A stretch of 64,000 nucleotides of DNA, taken from Doris montereyensis. Its lineage: Eukaryota; Mollusca; Gastropoda; Nudibranchia; Dorididae. Shown piece by piece: positions 49,201 through 58,235 of this stretch. The position numbers and the translations under genes are program-made. The DNA lies in contig JAXRKP010000040.1 of NCBI GenBank assembly GCA_037039925.1, forward strand, positions 119,501 to 183,500. Direction: 5' to 3'. Position 1 is the first letter of the stretch; the number at the start of each line of letters is the position of its first letter. The notes under the pieces are model-generated. The model was not told where the DNA came from, made no database searches, and saw nothing but the letters and a program-made list of their open reading frames with translations.

Positions 49201-52200
49201 AGTCGCCTTCCTTGAATTTAAATCTGACCTTGTGTAGCTGTTCCACAATGCGGGCGACGTCCCAGAATATGATGATAGCTTCTTTCTCGTTGAGTTTTTT
49301 CTCCCGAATCACGTGGTGTTGCAAGTTGACAAGAAACTGCGAGTTGGAATCGTAGTCATGAGGCATAAGGCAGTCGACTACGAGGCACAGGCGGTTGACG
49401 TGGGACTTCTCCTGGCTGTCCAAGGCCGTGTCCTGAATGGGGGAAAATAACAAAGCTTGGTGAACTCTGGGCTCATAAGATTTACGGTGGTTACAAACAC
49501 AAAGTTGCGACAGTGGCCAGGCGGTTAGGCTGCCGGACTGGGGATCATGAGGTCCTAAGTTCGAATCCCAACAAAGCTAGATCTGAAGTTGTGTTCCTTG
49601 GGAAAGACACTCTACCCAGGTGCAAGTAGATACAAGCACTAGCATGAGAGTAAAAACCTGCACCAGACTAGCGTCCTGGCCAGGAGGTGATAATTGTCAC
49701 GTGTTCCGCTTCACGCCATTGAAACAGGAATAAGCTCCGGTTCTATGGGTCATAACGGTCTTGATGGAATTTCAATTTATTTTAAAACACAAAACTTTCC
49801 TCAGTCAAATAACTTTGAGAGGTTGTGTGGTCTTATTATATCTGGTAAATTCCCCACTCCTGACCTTCTCCCGCCCCTCACTTTTTGCCTTTTTGTTGGG
49901 GTGGTGTACGTGTGGGAGGGAAGGGAGTTCAATCGGTTTCTCTACTTCGACTTAATGAGGTGTACCAACTCATCATATCCTGACTTTCTTTAAACAAAAT
50001 GTTTGAACAAGGCTTTCAAATTTAACTTGAGGTTGGATACATACATATTTAAAAACTAGAATCTTACAAAGAATCTTTCTTTTAAGACAAGACAAGAATA
50101 AATAATAAAAGTCAGAAACCATACCTTGAAAAAAATCGTGTGAATGTACGACACCTTTCATGTCTTTTAACTGTGAGAGTAGGGAGAATTCTGTCAGCAT
50201 CAACATCCTTCCTTGCCTGTCATCCATCGTCTCTTTAGACGGATCCGCCAGTGTTAGAATCTGGTTGAAAGAAGAGAAAAGCAAATAACACATATTGTAA
50301 GATGAATCCTTTTGGGTTTACCATTCATCTTATGTAGGAGTAGGAGCCAGTTCTAGCCTGCCTCGGATCTTCAAGAAGGGCAGAAAACCAAAAGGAAGGG
50401 TCATGAACATGTAGATGGCTTGAGTCCAATGGAGTGGGCCACAACACTTGATCGCTTTGCTGTATTCCTCTAGAGGGGCACTCTTAGATCTAGACACAAG
50501 GTGTCTGCCTCTCAACCAAAAGGTCCTAGGTTCGTGTACCAACAGTCGAAAAATGTTCTTGAGTCCAAGAAGGTGGATCAACACCTAGTTCCACCAGAGA
50601 TGAATGATAAAAAGGAGGTCCAGGGTACAGACCACAACACTGTGCACGCTACAGATCCCTTGGCTGTTTACATAGCATACAAAAATCCTATTTAAAAAAT
50701 CCAGTGATCACCTTAGTTGTGAATGTAGGTTTTATTTAATTGAAATTTATCATGTCCACCATTGTGGTGATCTCAGAGTGAATTAAGAGAAAACAGCAAG
50801 ATAAAGAGAAGTGAAAGAGTAAAAGGAAAGAAGTAGGATCTAAATGCAGCACCCGCCAGCGTGGATGTAGGTAAAACCAAATCAAAATTTTAAAAAGTGA
50901 CTCTATTCACTAATCTCATGTGAAAGACCGGCAAAATTTGAAATATTTCATCATGGGATAGCAAAGCAAACTTTGAAATTGACTCCAGGCTGAAAGAAGC
51001 AAATGAATGAGAAGAGACATGGGGGCAGCTCAAGAGACTCTCAAATGACCGCCACAATCACGAGCAAACGGACTAAGTTAGTGAGAAGTGGATCAAAAGC
51101 GAATTCAATTTTCTCTTTACAGAAATGAATACAAAATAAACAACAACAAATATTAATATTCATTTTAAAAAGTACCCTTTTCTTTACTGATAAGCTGAAT
51201 TTCCTCACTCCAGTTCACTTGCTCAAATCTCAGAAATAAACACACAAAAAAATAAAATAGTAAACCAGACACGAACAAAATAAAATGTCAATCGATGGCC
51301 AGGTGGTGACATAAATGATCTTGTTTATAAATGTCACTGAAATTGTCCCCGTCGACCATATGTGGTGATCTCAGGGTTAATTCAGAGGAAACAGCCAGCA
51401 AGATGAAAGATATGTTAAAGACAGTAGGAGTGAAAGAAAAGAAGTAGAACCTATCCTCAATAGCATCTGCAAACTGCCCATGACACAAACCCATAGACGT
51501 ACCTTTATAATATAGAATTTGTTGGTTCCTTCCCTCCTGGCTAAGCACTGGACAATACTTCTAACAGGAGATGAGCCGATACGTGGACCTATGATGGGAT
51601 GAATAAGGCAGCGCAGGTAATAAAACAAACAGGTGTAAAAACTGCATAACGGATCAAAAGAAAATAAATATCATGACAATAAAACGAATGAATGCTTTTA
51701 GAATATTTAAGGAGGAAAAAAGGAGAGAGAAAAAATGTTTTCTTAACACCTTTTGCAAGGCAGGAATAACTAAATCATGTACAGACAGTAAGCTCGCACT
51801 TGTACAAGGATATGATCCATAAATCCATCTTTATCTCTTTTTTTAAACTACAAAAGAGTAAATATTTCTAACCTTGAGTTTCCCCTTCTACAAATTTTAA
51901 AATACGACTATATAACAACGTATTTAAGTCTTTCACTACAAAAATGTTTCTAACTGATGCTATGCCAGCGTTCTGTCATCGAGTACTTTGCAAGGCTGGC
52001 TCCCTATTTAGTATTCAGATTGGGGGAAAATCTGATTTGATTTGATTTTACCAACATGCACTCACAACTAAGGTGATCTTGGGGTTTGAGTAGGATTTTA
52101 AAAATTATTTTGATCGGACTGCCCTGTAAACAGCCACAGGATCTTTAACATGCATAATCTGCACATGGAACCTCCTTCTTATTGTCCGTCTCCGACGGAC

Positions 52201-55200
52201 TGGGTGTCAATCCATTATTACAGGAAAAGAAAGACAAAATTTTCCAATGACCTTTCGGTTGAGAGGCCAACACCTTGCCCCTGGACCGCACAGTCCTCTC
52301 AGGGAAAATCTGAGCTAAATAATCATAACCTCCACAACAGTCAGGTTGTTAAAACACAGTCAAACCTAGCAAGACATTTGCTGTGTGTTCACTCAGCCCT
52401 GGAGGAGGATCGGGACTAGCGCCTTATCCAACTTAAAACCCAAGAGAAAAGGACAAGCAACAACATGCATTTTAATTTTACCTAAAATGTACGGGCCAGC
52501 CTTTTAATCAAAGATTTATAGCTTTTTCTTGCCAGCCGGTCGGCTCTGGTCATCCGATGACACAGCCTCTTCGGCGGGAAATGGTCTTCTGACATCTGGA
52601 GACAAGTCTGAGCTCTGCACTTGGCCAGCTTGTTCCAGGGTGCTTTGCCACCAAGACGGCAGCCGGGAATCATGGACCATGTCCCTAGGCAGCAAGCCCG
52701 GCCTCTCCCTGCCGTCTGACAGATTCAAGTCCAAAGATGAAGCTAACAGGAAATAAACAAAACAAAACAAAATGTCATACAATTTTTAAAAACTGAACAC
52801 GTCTAATAATTGCTGTTCTTTGAGTAAAAGATTAAAGTAAAGTACTGTAAGACCCATACTTCCGAGTTGAACGTAGGGTAACCCAAAGAAGATTCATGAT
52901 TTTTTAGGCATATGGCATAATGTGGTAGTTTACCATTGCTTTCCATACCGCCTTTACTTTCACAGGGTCTGAAAACACCACTTACTTCGCTGGGGTATCC
53001 ACATGAGGGCCAGAAAAACTTGCCTGGACTGGTAATCGAACTCAGCCTCCTGGGTTATAGACACTCTATCTTTGAGTACAGGCATTTACATTTCTTCCGG
53101 TCAGCACTCATCCTGTTCAATACTCAGGATAAATTATGAGGAAAGAAGCAGGACCTACCACTACTACAAGTAATATCTGTCAACACCAACGGTCTACACT
53201 ACAATTGACCCTTAAGGAAGGCTTTATAATTAAATAAATCAAACAATCCAAAACACTATAAAAAATAACAGTACACAATCACATTTGACAAACTGCCAAT
53301 TTAGTTTAAGTTTTTTGATACACCCCCCCCCCCCCCCCCAGGTACGAGGATCGATACCCAGTGACATCAGAGATGGACGATACAAAGGAGGTCCCATATA
53401 TGCAGATCACAACACTGTGCATGCTAAAGATCCCTTGGCTGTTTATTATGGGGCACAACGAGCAAAATTCAAAATACTACACAAAGACCCAGAGATCACT
53501 TTAGTTGTGGATGTGGGTAAACTCAACTGAATCATGGGTTCAAAATTAAAATGCATCCTTTTGTGGAATCTGTTAACGTAAAGATGGAAACAAAAGCAGG
53601 CATAGGTCCATGGGAGACTTTACTACTCATCATAAGCACAGAAATAGGGTCTAATTCTTTTTAGCGACTTACTAGAAATCAAAGATGAAGACATTATGGT
53701 GGAGCTAAGGTCATGCCGTGTCTCTGACAAGGATAGGCTTATTGGCAGAGACTGTCTGCTTGTGGTTGCATAATGTCTTTGTCGCTGGGTTGGAACAGTT
53801 GATGTAGTATTGGTTGAGGCTTGGGTAGACTGAGCTCTACTCGTTGTTGCATGTGATGATGATGCCGTTGTTGTTGATGGCAAAGCTGCTGAAGATGGTT
53901 GCGCAGGGGAATGCAAAACGATTGGAGCAATATTGGAGGTTATCACCGATGTTGTAGATGTGGATTGAGCTGTCGCAGAGTTTACAGCGTTAGCACAGGT
54001 GACAACTGGTACACTTGCTGTGACGGTGCTGCTTGGCCCTATCTGAAAGGCCGGCTGATACCCAGAACGCAGGTCGGAGAAACCTGCAAGTCCTCGGCTT
54101 CTGGCAGATGATCCTTCTAATTCTCTGATCAAAAGACATTAATGATTCTAAAATAAATGTGTAAAAACATGGAGCATAGGAATGAATGAACCAGAAATAC
54201 ATTTAAGGAGCTTTTCAAAAATTTTAGGAGGATCTATGCCATCTCTCTTCAAATTAAACAGCCAAGAGAATGTTGGCAATAGACTGATTGAGTCTGTCTT
54301 GAATTGAAATTTTAGAAAAATCTAGGAACTTTTGGGAGACAAATAATTTCTTGGAGACTTTAGGAGTTTCAAGACTGCTATGAAGCCTGGTATTGTGTAT
54401 AGTTACATGAAAACATATTTCCTAAGTGAGTGAAAACTATAAAATTACAAAATGTTATAAAACTAAAAGGTAAATAAAATTATATATATATTCAATGCAG
54501 AACACAAAAAGGCTAAAAATAACCGTTGAATGATGCCATATATAATACATAAACCTTTGAACAGTTACACAATTCAACATCAAAATAATTGCGTTGTCAC
54601 CCATCAACCAGTGCGTTGCATTTAAAGTCTTTGTAACTAGGGACTCTTAGGAGAGAGAAGAAAGGGAGATGAAAAAGAAACATTAATGAAAAGAAAGTAA
54701 AAAAAAAAAAAAAAAAAAAAAAAGGCAGATGGGATGACAAAGTGGAGAGAAAAGAAGGATAGAGAAAAGAAAGCTCAGCCAAACTCAAACACAATGTGTT
54801 AGCAAACATGACCACAAGACAAAATTTTATTGTCACTACCTGATTTAAAGCGTTTACAAGATCCACTGACCTTACTATGGTTGACTCTGAGTGAGACCTC
54901 CTTCGTGGAATTATGGCCACACCTTCAGGTCTTGTTCTAGCTGATGTTTTCATTACTGATGGCCTGAGCCTACACTGTAGCAGCCTGGAGGGCCGATCAT
55001 ACACAGACAGACCATTTTCTTCTGAAGACGTACTGTCAGAAACTGTTGGGTTGGACAAAGTGTGGAAAGGAGTCTGTGCGATGATGAACTGTGGGAAACT
55101 CTTACATGAAGGCTTGAAAAATTTGAACCCGGACTTTCATCTGGTGTTGGCAAAGAGCGAGACGTGGATTGTGACAAAAGGGATGCTGCAGGCATTCCTG

Positions 55201-55920
55201 AAGAGGGAAAAGAATTTGAAGAGGAACCTCCGTTTGCGCTTGTGGTAGGAAACAAGGAGCTCTTTGATCCATTGTTCACAGGAGACGACATATTCCCAGC
55301 ACCCTTGGACGCCAAAATAGAACACAGAGTTGAAGCTGATGCTGATACACATCTGACTCGATGGCCGCGAACATTCTGTTTTACATTTTGAAGTGAGGAG
55401 GATGCTTTACTGGAAACAGGCGGAACTTCACCAGAAACAGCTGTTCCTGCCGCAACACAGGATGACCCGATTGACTCTGATGGGCCATTTGAAGCCCATG
55501 AGCCAACCGAACTCGAGCCATTTGATTCACAAGATGCCAATGATCCACGAGAATTCCCTGATCTGACGGATGCCTGAGATCCACCAGAGTCCTTTGATCC
55601 ACCGGATGCCTGAGATGCATCAGATGCCTTTGATCCACCGGATGCCTTTGATCCACCAGATGCCTGTGATCCACCAGATTCATTTGATCCGTGTGAATTG
55701 TCTAGCCCACAGGAACCCCAGAGCTTGATTCCTCAGACCGCTGTGAATTTGTGGATGAAAGCCAAGCTGACGAAACGGTGGACACAGATGGTGGGTTATA
55801 TATTTCATCCTCAGACCTGCGGACATCAGACCCTGAAGATGACCCTGAAGAAGTAGCTGTTCCTTCGATGCGGGGTGTCTTCGCAGGCAATGGACTTTGT
55901 CCTGTACCTCGCCGTTTCAT
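40005..55920 (-). CDS. STK40: STK40 pseudokinase, with probable long Ser-rich N-terminus
   Basis: Minus-strand exons: 55920-54871, 54124-53673, 52742-52482, 51588-51503, 50260-50125, 49432-49229, 46973-46805, 42686-42542, 41726-41606, 40286-40005. STK40 (SHIK) is a Tribbles-related pseudokinase that binds the COP1 ubiquitin ligase. Diagnostic pieces are KAGPYIL-GPRIGSS, VRSIVQCLARREGTN, NIVHRDLKLGN, TNFCLGK in place of DFG, RGSPAYISPDVLS and SDMWALGVVLFTILYGQFPF. The last seven exons plus the end of 52742-52482 are firmly STK40. The first three exons form a Ser/Thr-rich region of about 580 residues that starts MKRR, as human STK40 does, and joins in phase after homopolymer corrections. Human STK40 has only about 35 residues before this point. 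Six or so frame breaks occur in the locus. Alternatively the first exons belong to a separate gene ending at 52515. Confidence 0.75.
40600..41400 (-). pseudogene. Non-LTR reverse-transcriptase remnant (different family)
   Basis: Minus-strand text reads TPQGQRKAGRPPGAWQRTVE near 40700 and broken pieces such as DDVALF and RPIWESK upstream. These are typical of the C-terminal half of jockey/CR1-type ORF2. Stops throughout. It lies in the last STK40 intron, same strand. Confidence 0.6.
41606..41726 (-). CDS. STK40: STK40 exon (end of kinase-like fold, frameshifted)
   Basis: Starts DGRVSDEN and continues, one frame over, as LIRSLLTLDPQTRMTAGQVV and SLETIIGKW. An extra base in the GGTTTTCG at 41701-41707 explains the shift and corrects the exon phase. 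Confidence 0.88.
42145..42420 (+). mobile_element. tRNA-derived SINE, family 1
   Basis: Plus-oriented copy with CCTATGTGCAAATGGGTACC and the tail CTTGGAGGAACTTTATTTTA, about 120 bp from an STK40 exon. Confidence 0.75.
42542..42686 (-). CDS. STK40: STK40 exon (alpha-F and alpha-G)
   Basis: Encodes RPYCGKPSDMWALGVVLFTI and LYGQFPFYDCYPQELFRKIK between acceptor tttctctcag and donor gtaaga. Confidence 0.95.
43140..46420 (+). mobile_element. Non-LTR retrotransposon, copy 2 (endonuclease plus RT, nested insertion)
   Basis: The order is a 5' non-coding region (about 43140-43390), a decayed endonuclease (TWNIRTIN near 43415, LLGDLNAR at 43780, MKIANTFFPHKDIHKYTRLN near 44535, SMIDYIIVSSS), and a reverse transcriptase. 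RT motifs include GKAPGADQVYPEMIK (about 45450), NYRGISLLSVPGK, SGFRPGRSV, CFIDLEKALDTVRRDELWHS, GVRQGCILSPLLF and FADDLVLFGKSE (about 46137). After that the text jumps to GRRPKGRPRRK, so the thumb region is deleted. Stops and frameshifts abound. It sits in an STK40 intron, antisense to the gene. RTE/CR1-type; the clade is not assigned. Confidence 0.85.
43809..44427. mobile_element. hAT-like non-autonomous element nested in the retrotransposon
   Basis: The insert starts CAGGGCTCGAAA and ends TTTTGAGCCCTG, short inverted ends of hAT type. It is flanked by GCTAGAG on both sides (43802-43808 and 44428-44434). Removing the insert and one copy of the repeat rejoins the endonuclease frame as NARVGNNI. 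The 619-bp interior encodes nothing recognisable. hAT elements normally duplicate 8 bp; only 7 match here. Confidence 0.78.
46805..46973 (-). CDS. STK40: STK40 exon (HRD loop, degenerate DFG)
   Basis: Encodes RNIVHRDLKLGNMIVDRRTW, then VTLTNFCLGKLLSSEKDKLK and RGSPAYISPDVLS. The HRD motif is kept, while the metal-binding Asp of DFG is replaced (NFC), as in human STK40. Confidence 0.95.
47050..47205 (+). repeat. Dispersed repeat, family 3
   Basis: Shares TACCCTGTCCATCATTTGTG, then AGAGAAAACAGCAAGATGAA and CGCCGACCGCCC with the copies at 50740 and 51340. Confidence 0.55.
47265..47965. repeat. ~24-bp minisatellite (ACAGACAACTACCAGATATC family)
   Basis: About 28 diverged units of CAGACAATTACCAGATATCC plus AATA, alternating variants such as CAAGACATCCAAAACA. 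It lies in the STK40 intron between exons 49229-49432 and 46805-46973. Confidence 0.93.
48690..48962 (+). mobile_element. tRNA-derived SINE, family 1 (head truncated)
   Basis: CCAGGTGCAAATGGGTACAA, GGATAAGCTCCGGCTCTATG and GGGCCGTAACGGCCTTGAAA follow the family order. The tRNA-like head is degraded. Confidence 0.75.
49229..49432 (-). CDS. STK40: STK40 exon (hinge and alpha-E)
   Basis: Encodes DTALDSQEKSHVNRLCLVVD, then NLQHHVIREKKLNEKEAIII and VARIVEQLHK between acceptor cccccattcag and donor gtcaga. Phase 0 at both ends. Confidence 0.93.
49505..49785 (+). mobile_element. tRNA-derived SINE, family 1 (best-preserved head)
   Basis: CAGTGGCCAGGCGGTTAGGC resembles a tRNA A-box region and AAGTTCGAATCCC a B box, about 40 bp apart as in tRNA promoters. 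The body and tail follow to TGATGGAATTTCAATTTA. Confidence 0.82.
50125..50260 (-). CDS. STK40: STK40 exon (alpha-C region)
   Basis: Encodes ILTLADPSKETMDDRQGRML and LTEFSLLSQLKDMKGVVHSH before donor gtatgg. It ends in phase 1, but the next located exon starts in phase 0, so a small exon between them (about eight residues in human) is probably unplaced. Confidence 0.92.
50480..50730 (+). mobile_element. SINE-like repeat, family 2
   Basis: The head AAGGTGTCTGCCTCTCAACC then AAAAGGTCCTAGGTTCGTGT looks tRNA-like. The body has GTGGATCAACACCTAGTTCC and CAGATCCCTTGGCTGTTTAC and ends GATCACCTTAGTTGTGAATG. Confidence 0.72.
50735..50870 (+). repeat. Dispersed repeat, family 3
   Basis: ATCATGTCCACCATTGTGGT, then AGAGAAAACAGCAAGATAAA and AGCACCCGCCAGC. 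A second copy lies at 51335-51485. Confidence 0.55.
51335..51485 (+). repeat. Dispersed repeat, family 3
   Basis: GTCGACCATATGTGGTGATC, TCAGGGTTAATTCAGAGGAA and CAAACTGCCCATG mark the copy, which ends about 20 bp from the STK40 exon 51503-51588. Confidence 0.55.
51503..51588 (-). CDS. STK40: STK40 exon (glycine-loop region)
   Basis: Encodes PRIGSSPVRSIVQCLARREG and TNKFYIIK between acceptor catcatag and donor gtacgt. Human STK40 has the near-identical SPVPSIVQCLARKDGT. Confidence 0.93.
52035..52300 (-). mobile_element. SINE-like repeat, family 2
   Basis: Minus-oriented: CACTCACAACTAAGGTGATC at left, AGGATCTTTAACATGCATAA in the body, and the tRNA-like head (cggttgagaggccaacacct) at right. 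Confidence 0.72.
52482..52742 (-). CDS. STK40: Linker exon: Ser-rich tail into the STK40 core
   Basis: Acceptor tttcctgttag opens SSLDLNLSDGRERPGLL, and the 3' end reads KAGPYIL before donor gtaaaa, the conserved start of the STK40 domain. Both exon ends have the phases their neighbours need. Between them, however, are two stops (TAA at 52515-52517 region and 12 bases on). These disappear if one A is dropped from the AAAAA at 52523-52527 and one added to the AAAA at 52502-52505 (minus sense). Confidence 0.6.
53318..53535 (+). mobile_element. SINE-like repeat, family 2 with poly-C start
   Basis: A C homopolymer at about 53323-53339 leads into AGGTACGAGGATCGATACCC and AAAGATCCCTTGGCTGTTTA, ending ACTTTAGTTGTGGATGTGGG. 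Confidence 0.68.
53673..54124 (-). CDS. Ser/Thr-rich second exon of the STK40 locus
   Basis: Acceptor cttttgatcag and donor gtaagt bound a 452-nt exon. It encodes ELEGSSARSRGLAGFSDLRS, then about 100 residues dominated by Ser, Thr, Ala and Gln. No domain is visible; it is probably disordered. Confidence 0.6.
54700..54723. repeat. Poly(A) tract
   Basis: About 24 consecutive A residues in the intron between the first two Ser-rich exons. It may be the tail of an old retroposed sequence, but nothing recognisable flanks it. Confidence 0.9.
54871..55920 (-). CDS. Ser-rich first exon of the STK40 locus (MKRR start)
   Basis: ATG at 55920 opens MKRRGTGQSPLPAKTPRIEG. A GGSKASD-type repeat follows (55560-55690), then long Ser runs. 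The closing part is less biased: FPQFIIAQTPFHTLSNP, LSVYDRPSRLLQCRLRPSV and IIPRRRSHSESTIVR. One G is short at 55716-55719 and one T at 55117-55121 (minus sense); with both, the exon is 350 codons plus two bases, exactly the phase needed by the next exon. Donor gtcagt. Confidence 0.6.
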
Positions 55921-57400
55921 CTTTAACGCCACAATAAAGATTTAAAGGAGATATTTGAGTTATGTAATGACATATTAGAGAGCAAAACAAAAAACCATCA
56001 TCTGAGACCATTTAATACGCCCTTAACTTACAATTTCTTTTCATAAAAGAAAGAGCTCTACTTTCATTCTGTATACTTTAGTTTGTTTCAGTTCATTCAA
56101 TGGGTTATCATACAGCGAAAGGTGTGTACTCCTCAGCAACATAGCAAATTGCATACACCAGTATCAACTATTGTTGTGAGGGATACAATGGGTTGATGAT
56201 ACAATACAGTGGTAACAATGGATGAATGCAATGAATGAAGTGCAAATGAAGTTAAAAGATTTGTTGTGCGAAAGGAGGCTTGTTTATTTTTATAGCAATG
56301 TCAGAGTTGATCACCCAAATTTTAAGCTTTCAGGAACAAAATTTCTAAATTAAAATTTCAGGAACAGGCACTAATTTTCAGGAACAATAGTAAAAGTGGA
56401 CAATAAAAAAAAAAACTAACTAGTAGTAAACACTGATAATCGACATGTGAGTTATCTCCGTTATGGATGTGGTTGGAAAAGGGAGTTAATGAAAGAAACA
56501 AAACCTACCAGTAGTACCCGCCAACCGTTCACAATTCTACTTGAGTCTCAGATATTATTAGATAAGCTCAAATCAAAATAGGTTCACGTCCTTAGTTCAA
56601 GTCAAGGGCAAAACTTTCTATCAAGAGTATGTGAATAGCGCTAAAGTATATGCGACCTTGAGAAAAAAAAAGATAACTCATTGTAGTAGTAGTAGAACGC
56701 CCATCTGCAATAATATTATAACACAATACTACTGTGCAGGTGCTTACATTGATCAGGATGCTCTACTCTATATACTTAATTTTTGCATTGTATGTGAGTA
56801 TGTGTATTTATCTGGTCGTATGGGTTTTAATAACATGAAACTGAGGGAAAACGACATGAAACTGAGGGAAAGAGTAATAAGGCTGAATCAATAGTAAAAT
56901 CATAAATGAGGCAAAATTCTAAAAACATAAAAAAGCATGATTACTCTTGCGGTGTGTGATGTGCCAGAGGTAAGAGAAGTAGAAAAGGCACAGAACAGCA
57001 CTCCCACCGGTTATCTCGAATCGGCTAGCAACCCTTTCCCCTCTCTCTTCTGTGGCATACTTCAGGTACGTTTCGTGAGTATAATATTAGTACCAATGCT
57101 TTTCCGTACTCTGCATGAAATTTCCGTATATTTTCGTAACGTGCGTTCAAATCTTGTAATTTTCAGGAACCATTGTGGTGAGAGTGGAACGGTAGGCAAC
57201 TGTGTCAATGCATTTTCTATCACAAATATTTTAAGAAACTCTTCCTGGATTGTGGGCCACTAGTTAAAAAGGTAAGTACGCACTATTCATCAATGTAGCC
57301 AAATAGTCACTTCAATATTATAATATATATATATCCATTTGTATCTAGCCTGATGTAGGTCAAGATTTTGAACGTGTGTATGTAATAATATCTATATATA
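55921..57400. other. Upstream of the STK40 locus; no gene seen
   Basis: This stretch should hold the promoter and any 5' non-coding exon of the minus-strand gene. A family 3 repeat lies near 56455-56530. I find no coding exon. Confidence 0.5.
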
Positions 57401-58235
57401 TAAAGCTGTCTCTACTTTGACTGATTATAACTAAGGAGCCAGTCCCACAACCTCCATATTTGGCATATATATAGATTTCAAATAGCCTGCTGTAGATTCT
57501 TAGAGAATAAACTCTTGAATCAAATCAGTATTTTAATTGATTGGAAAAAAATTGTTTTGCCTGCAATCCACGTAACTTGTTTATTGTTACTAGCCTAGAT
57601 CTAATTTTTCGATTTCCGGTCATTACAACAAAAAGCTCACGTAACTTCAGTATCGAGCAACAACGATCTTATTTATTTGTGTTATAATCATAACTTGTAT
57701 CACCTGTAACCAATAGAGTAGTTTATGAGTTAACCATAGTCAAAGTCCAAGAGCCATAAAAAGAAATCATAATCCAACATTATTTACGGGTATCCTTATA
57801 AAGGTGAACATCTCTAATTTTAACCGCTTATAACTCATGAACTCCTGCACCCACAACCTCCATATTTCGCACCCAGATTTCAATTAGCCTGCATTAGGTT
57901 CTTAGAGAATGAAAACTTGGATCAAATCAGTATTTTAATTGATTAGAACAACATTGTTTTGCCTGCAATCCACAAAACTTTTTATTGTTACTGGAGCTAA
58001 ATTCTCGATTTCCGGTCATTGCAATAAAAAGCCAGCATAACTTTAGTATCGAGTACTATTAAAAAGCCCACATAATTTCAGCACAGAATACTAATTTGAT
58101 TTAATAATCGTGTTTGATAACACCCGTAATCAATACAGTGGTGTCTGAAAACTGCAGTCAAAGTTCAAGAGACCCAGCTTTATATTAAAGAGAAATCATA
58201 ACTCAACATTATTTATGGGCATGCTTGTTATATTC
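57400..58235. repeat. ~406-bp tandem direct duplication
   Basis: CACAACCTCCATATTT occurs at 57446 and 57852, and AATCAGTATTTTAATTGATT, TTTTGCCTGCAATCCAC and TTTCCGGTCATT recur at the same spacing. The copies differ by scattered changes and have no coding potential. Confidence 0.85.

Noticed and set aside
53623..54132. Ser/Thr-rich frame as a mucin
   Set aside because: No signal peptide or mucin-type tandem repeats; splice phases link it to the STK40 locus exons instead.
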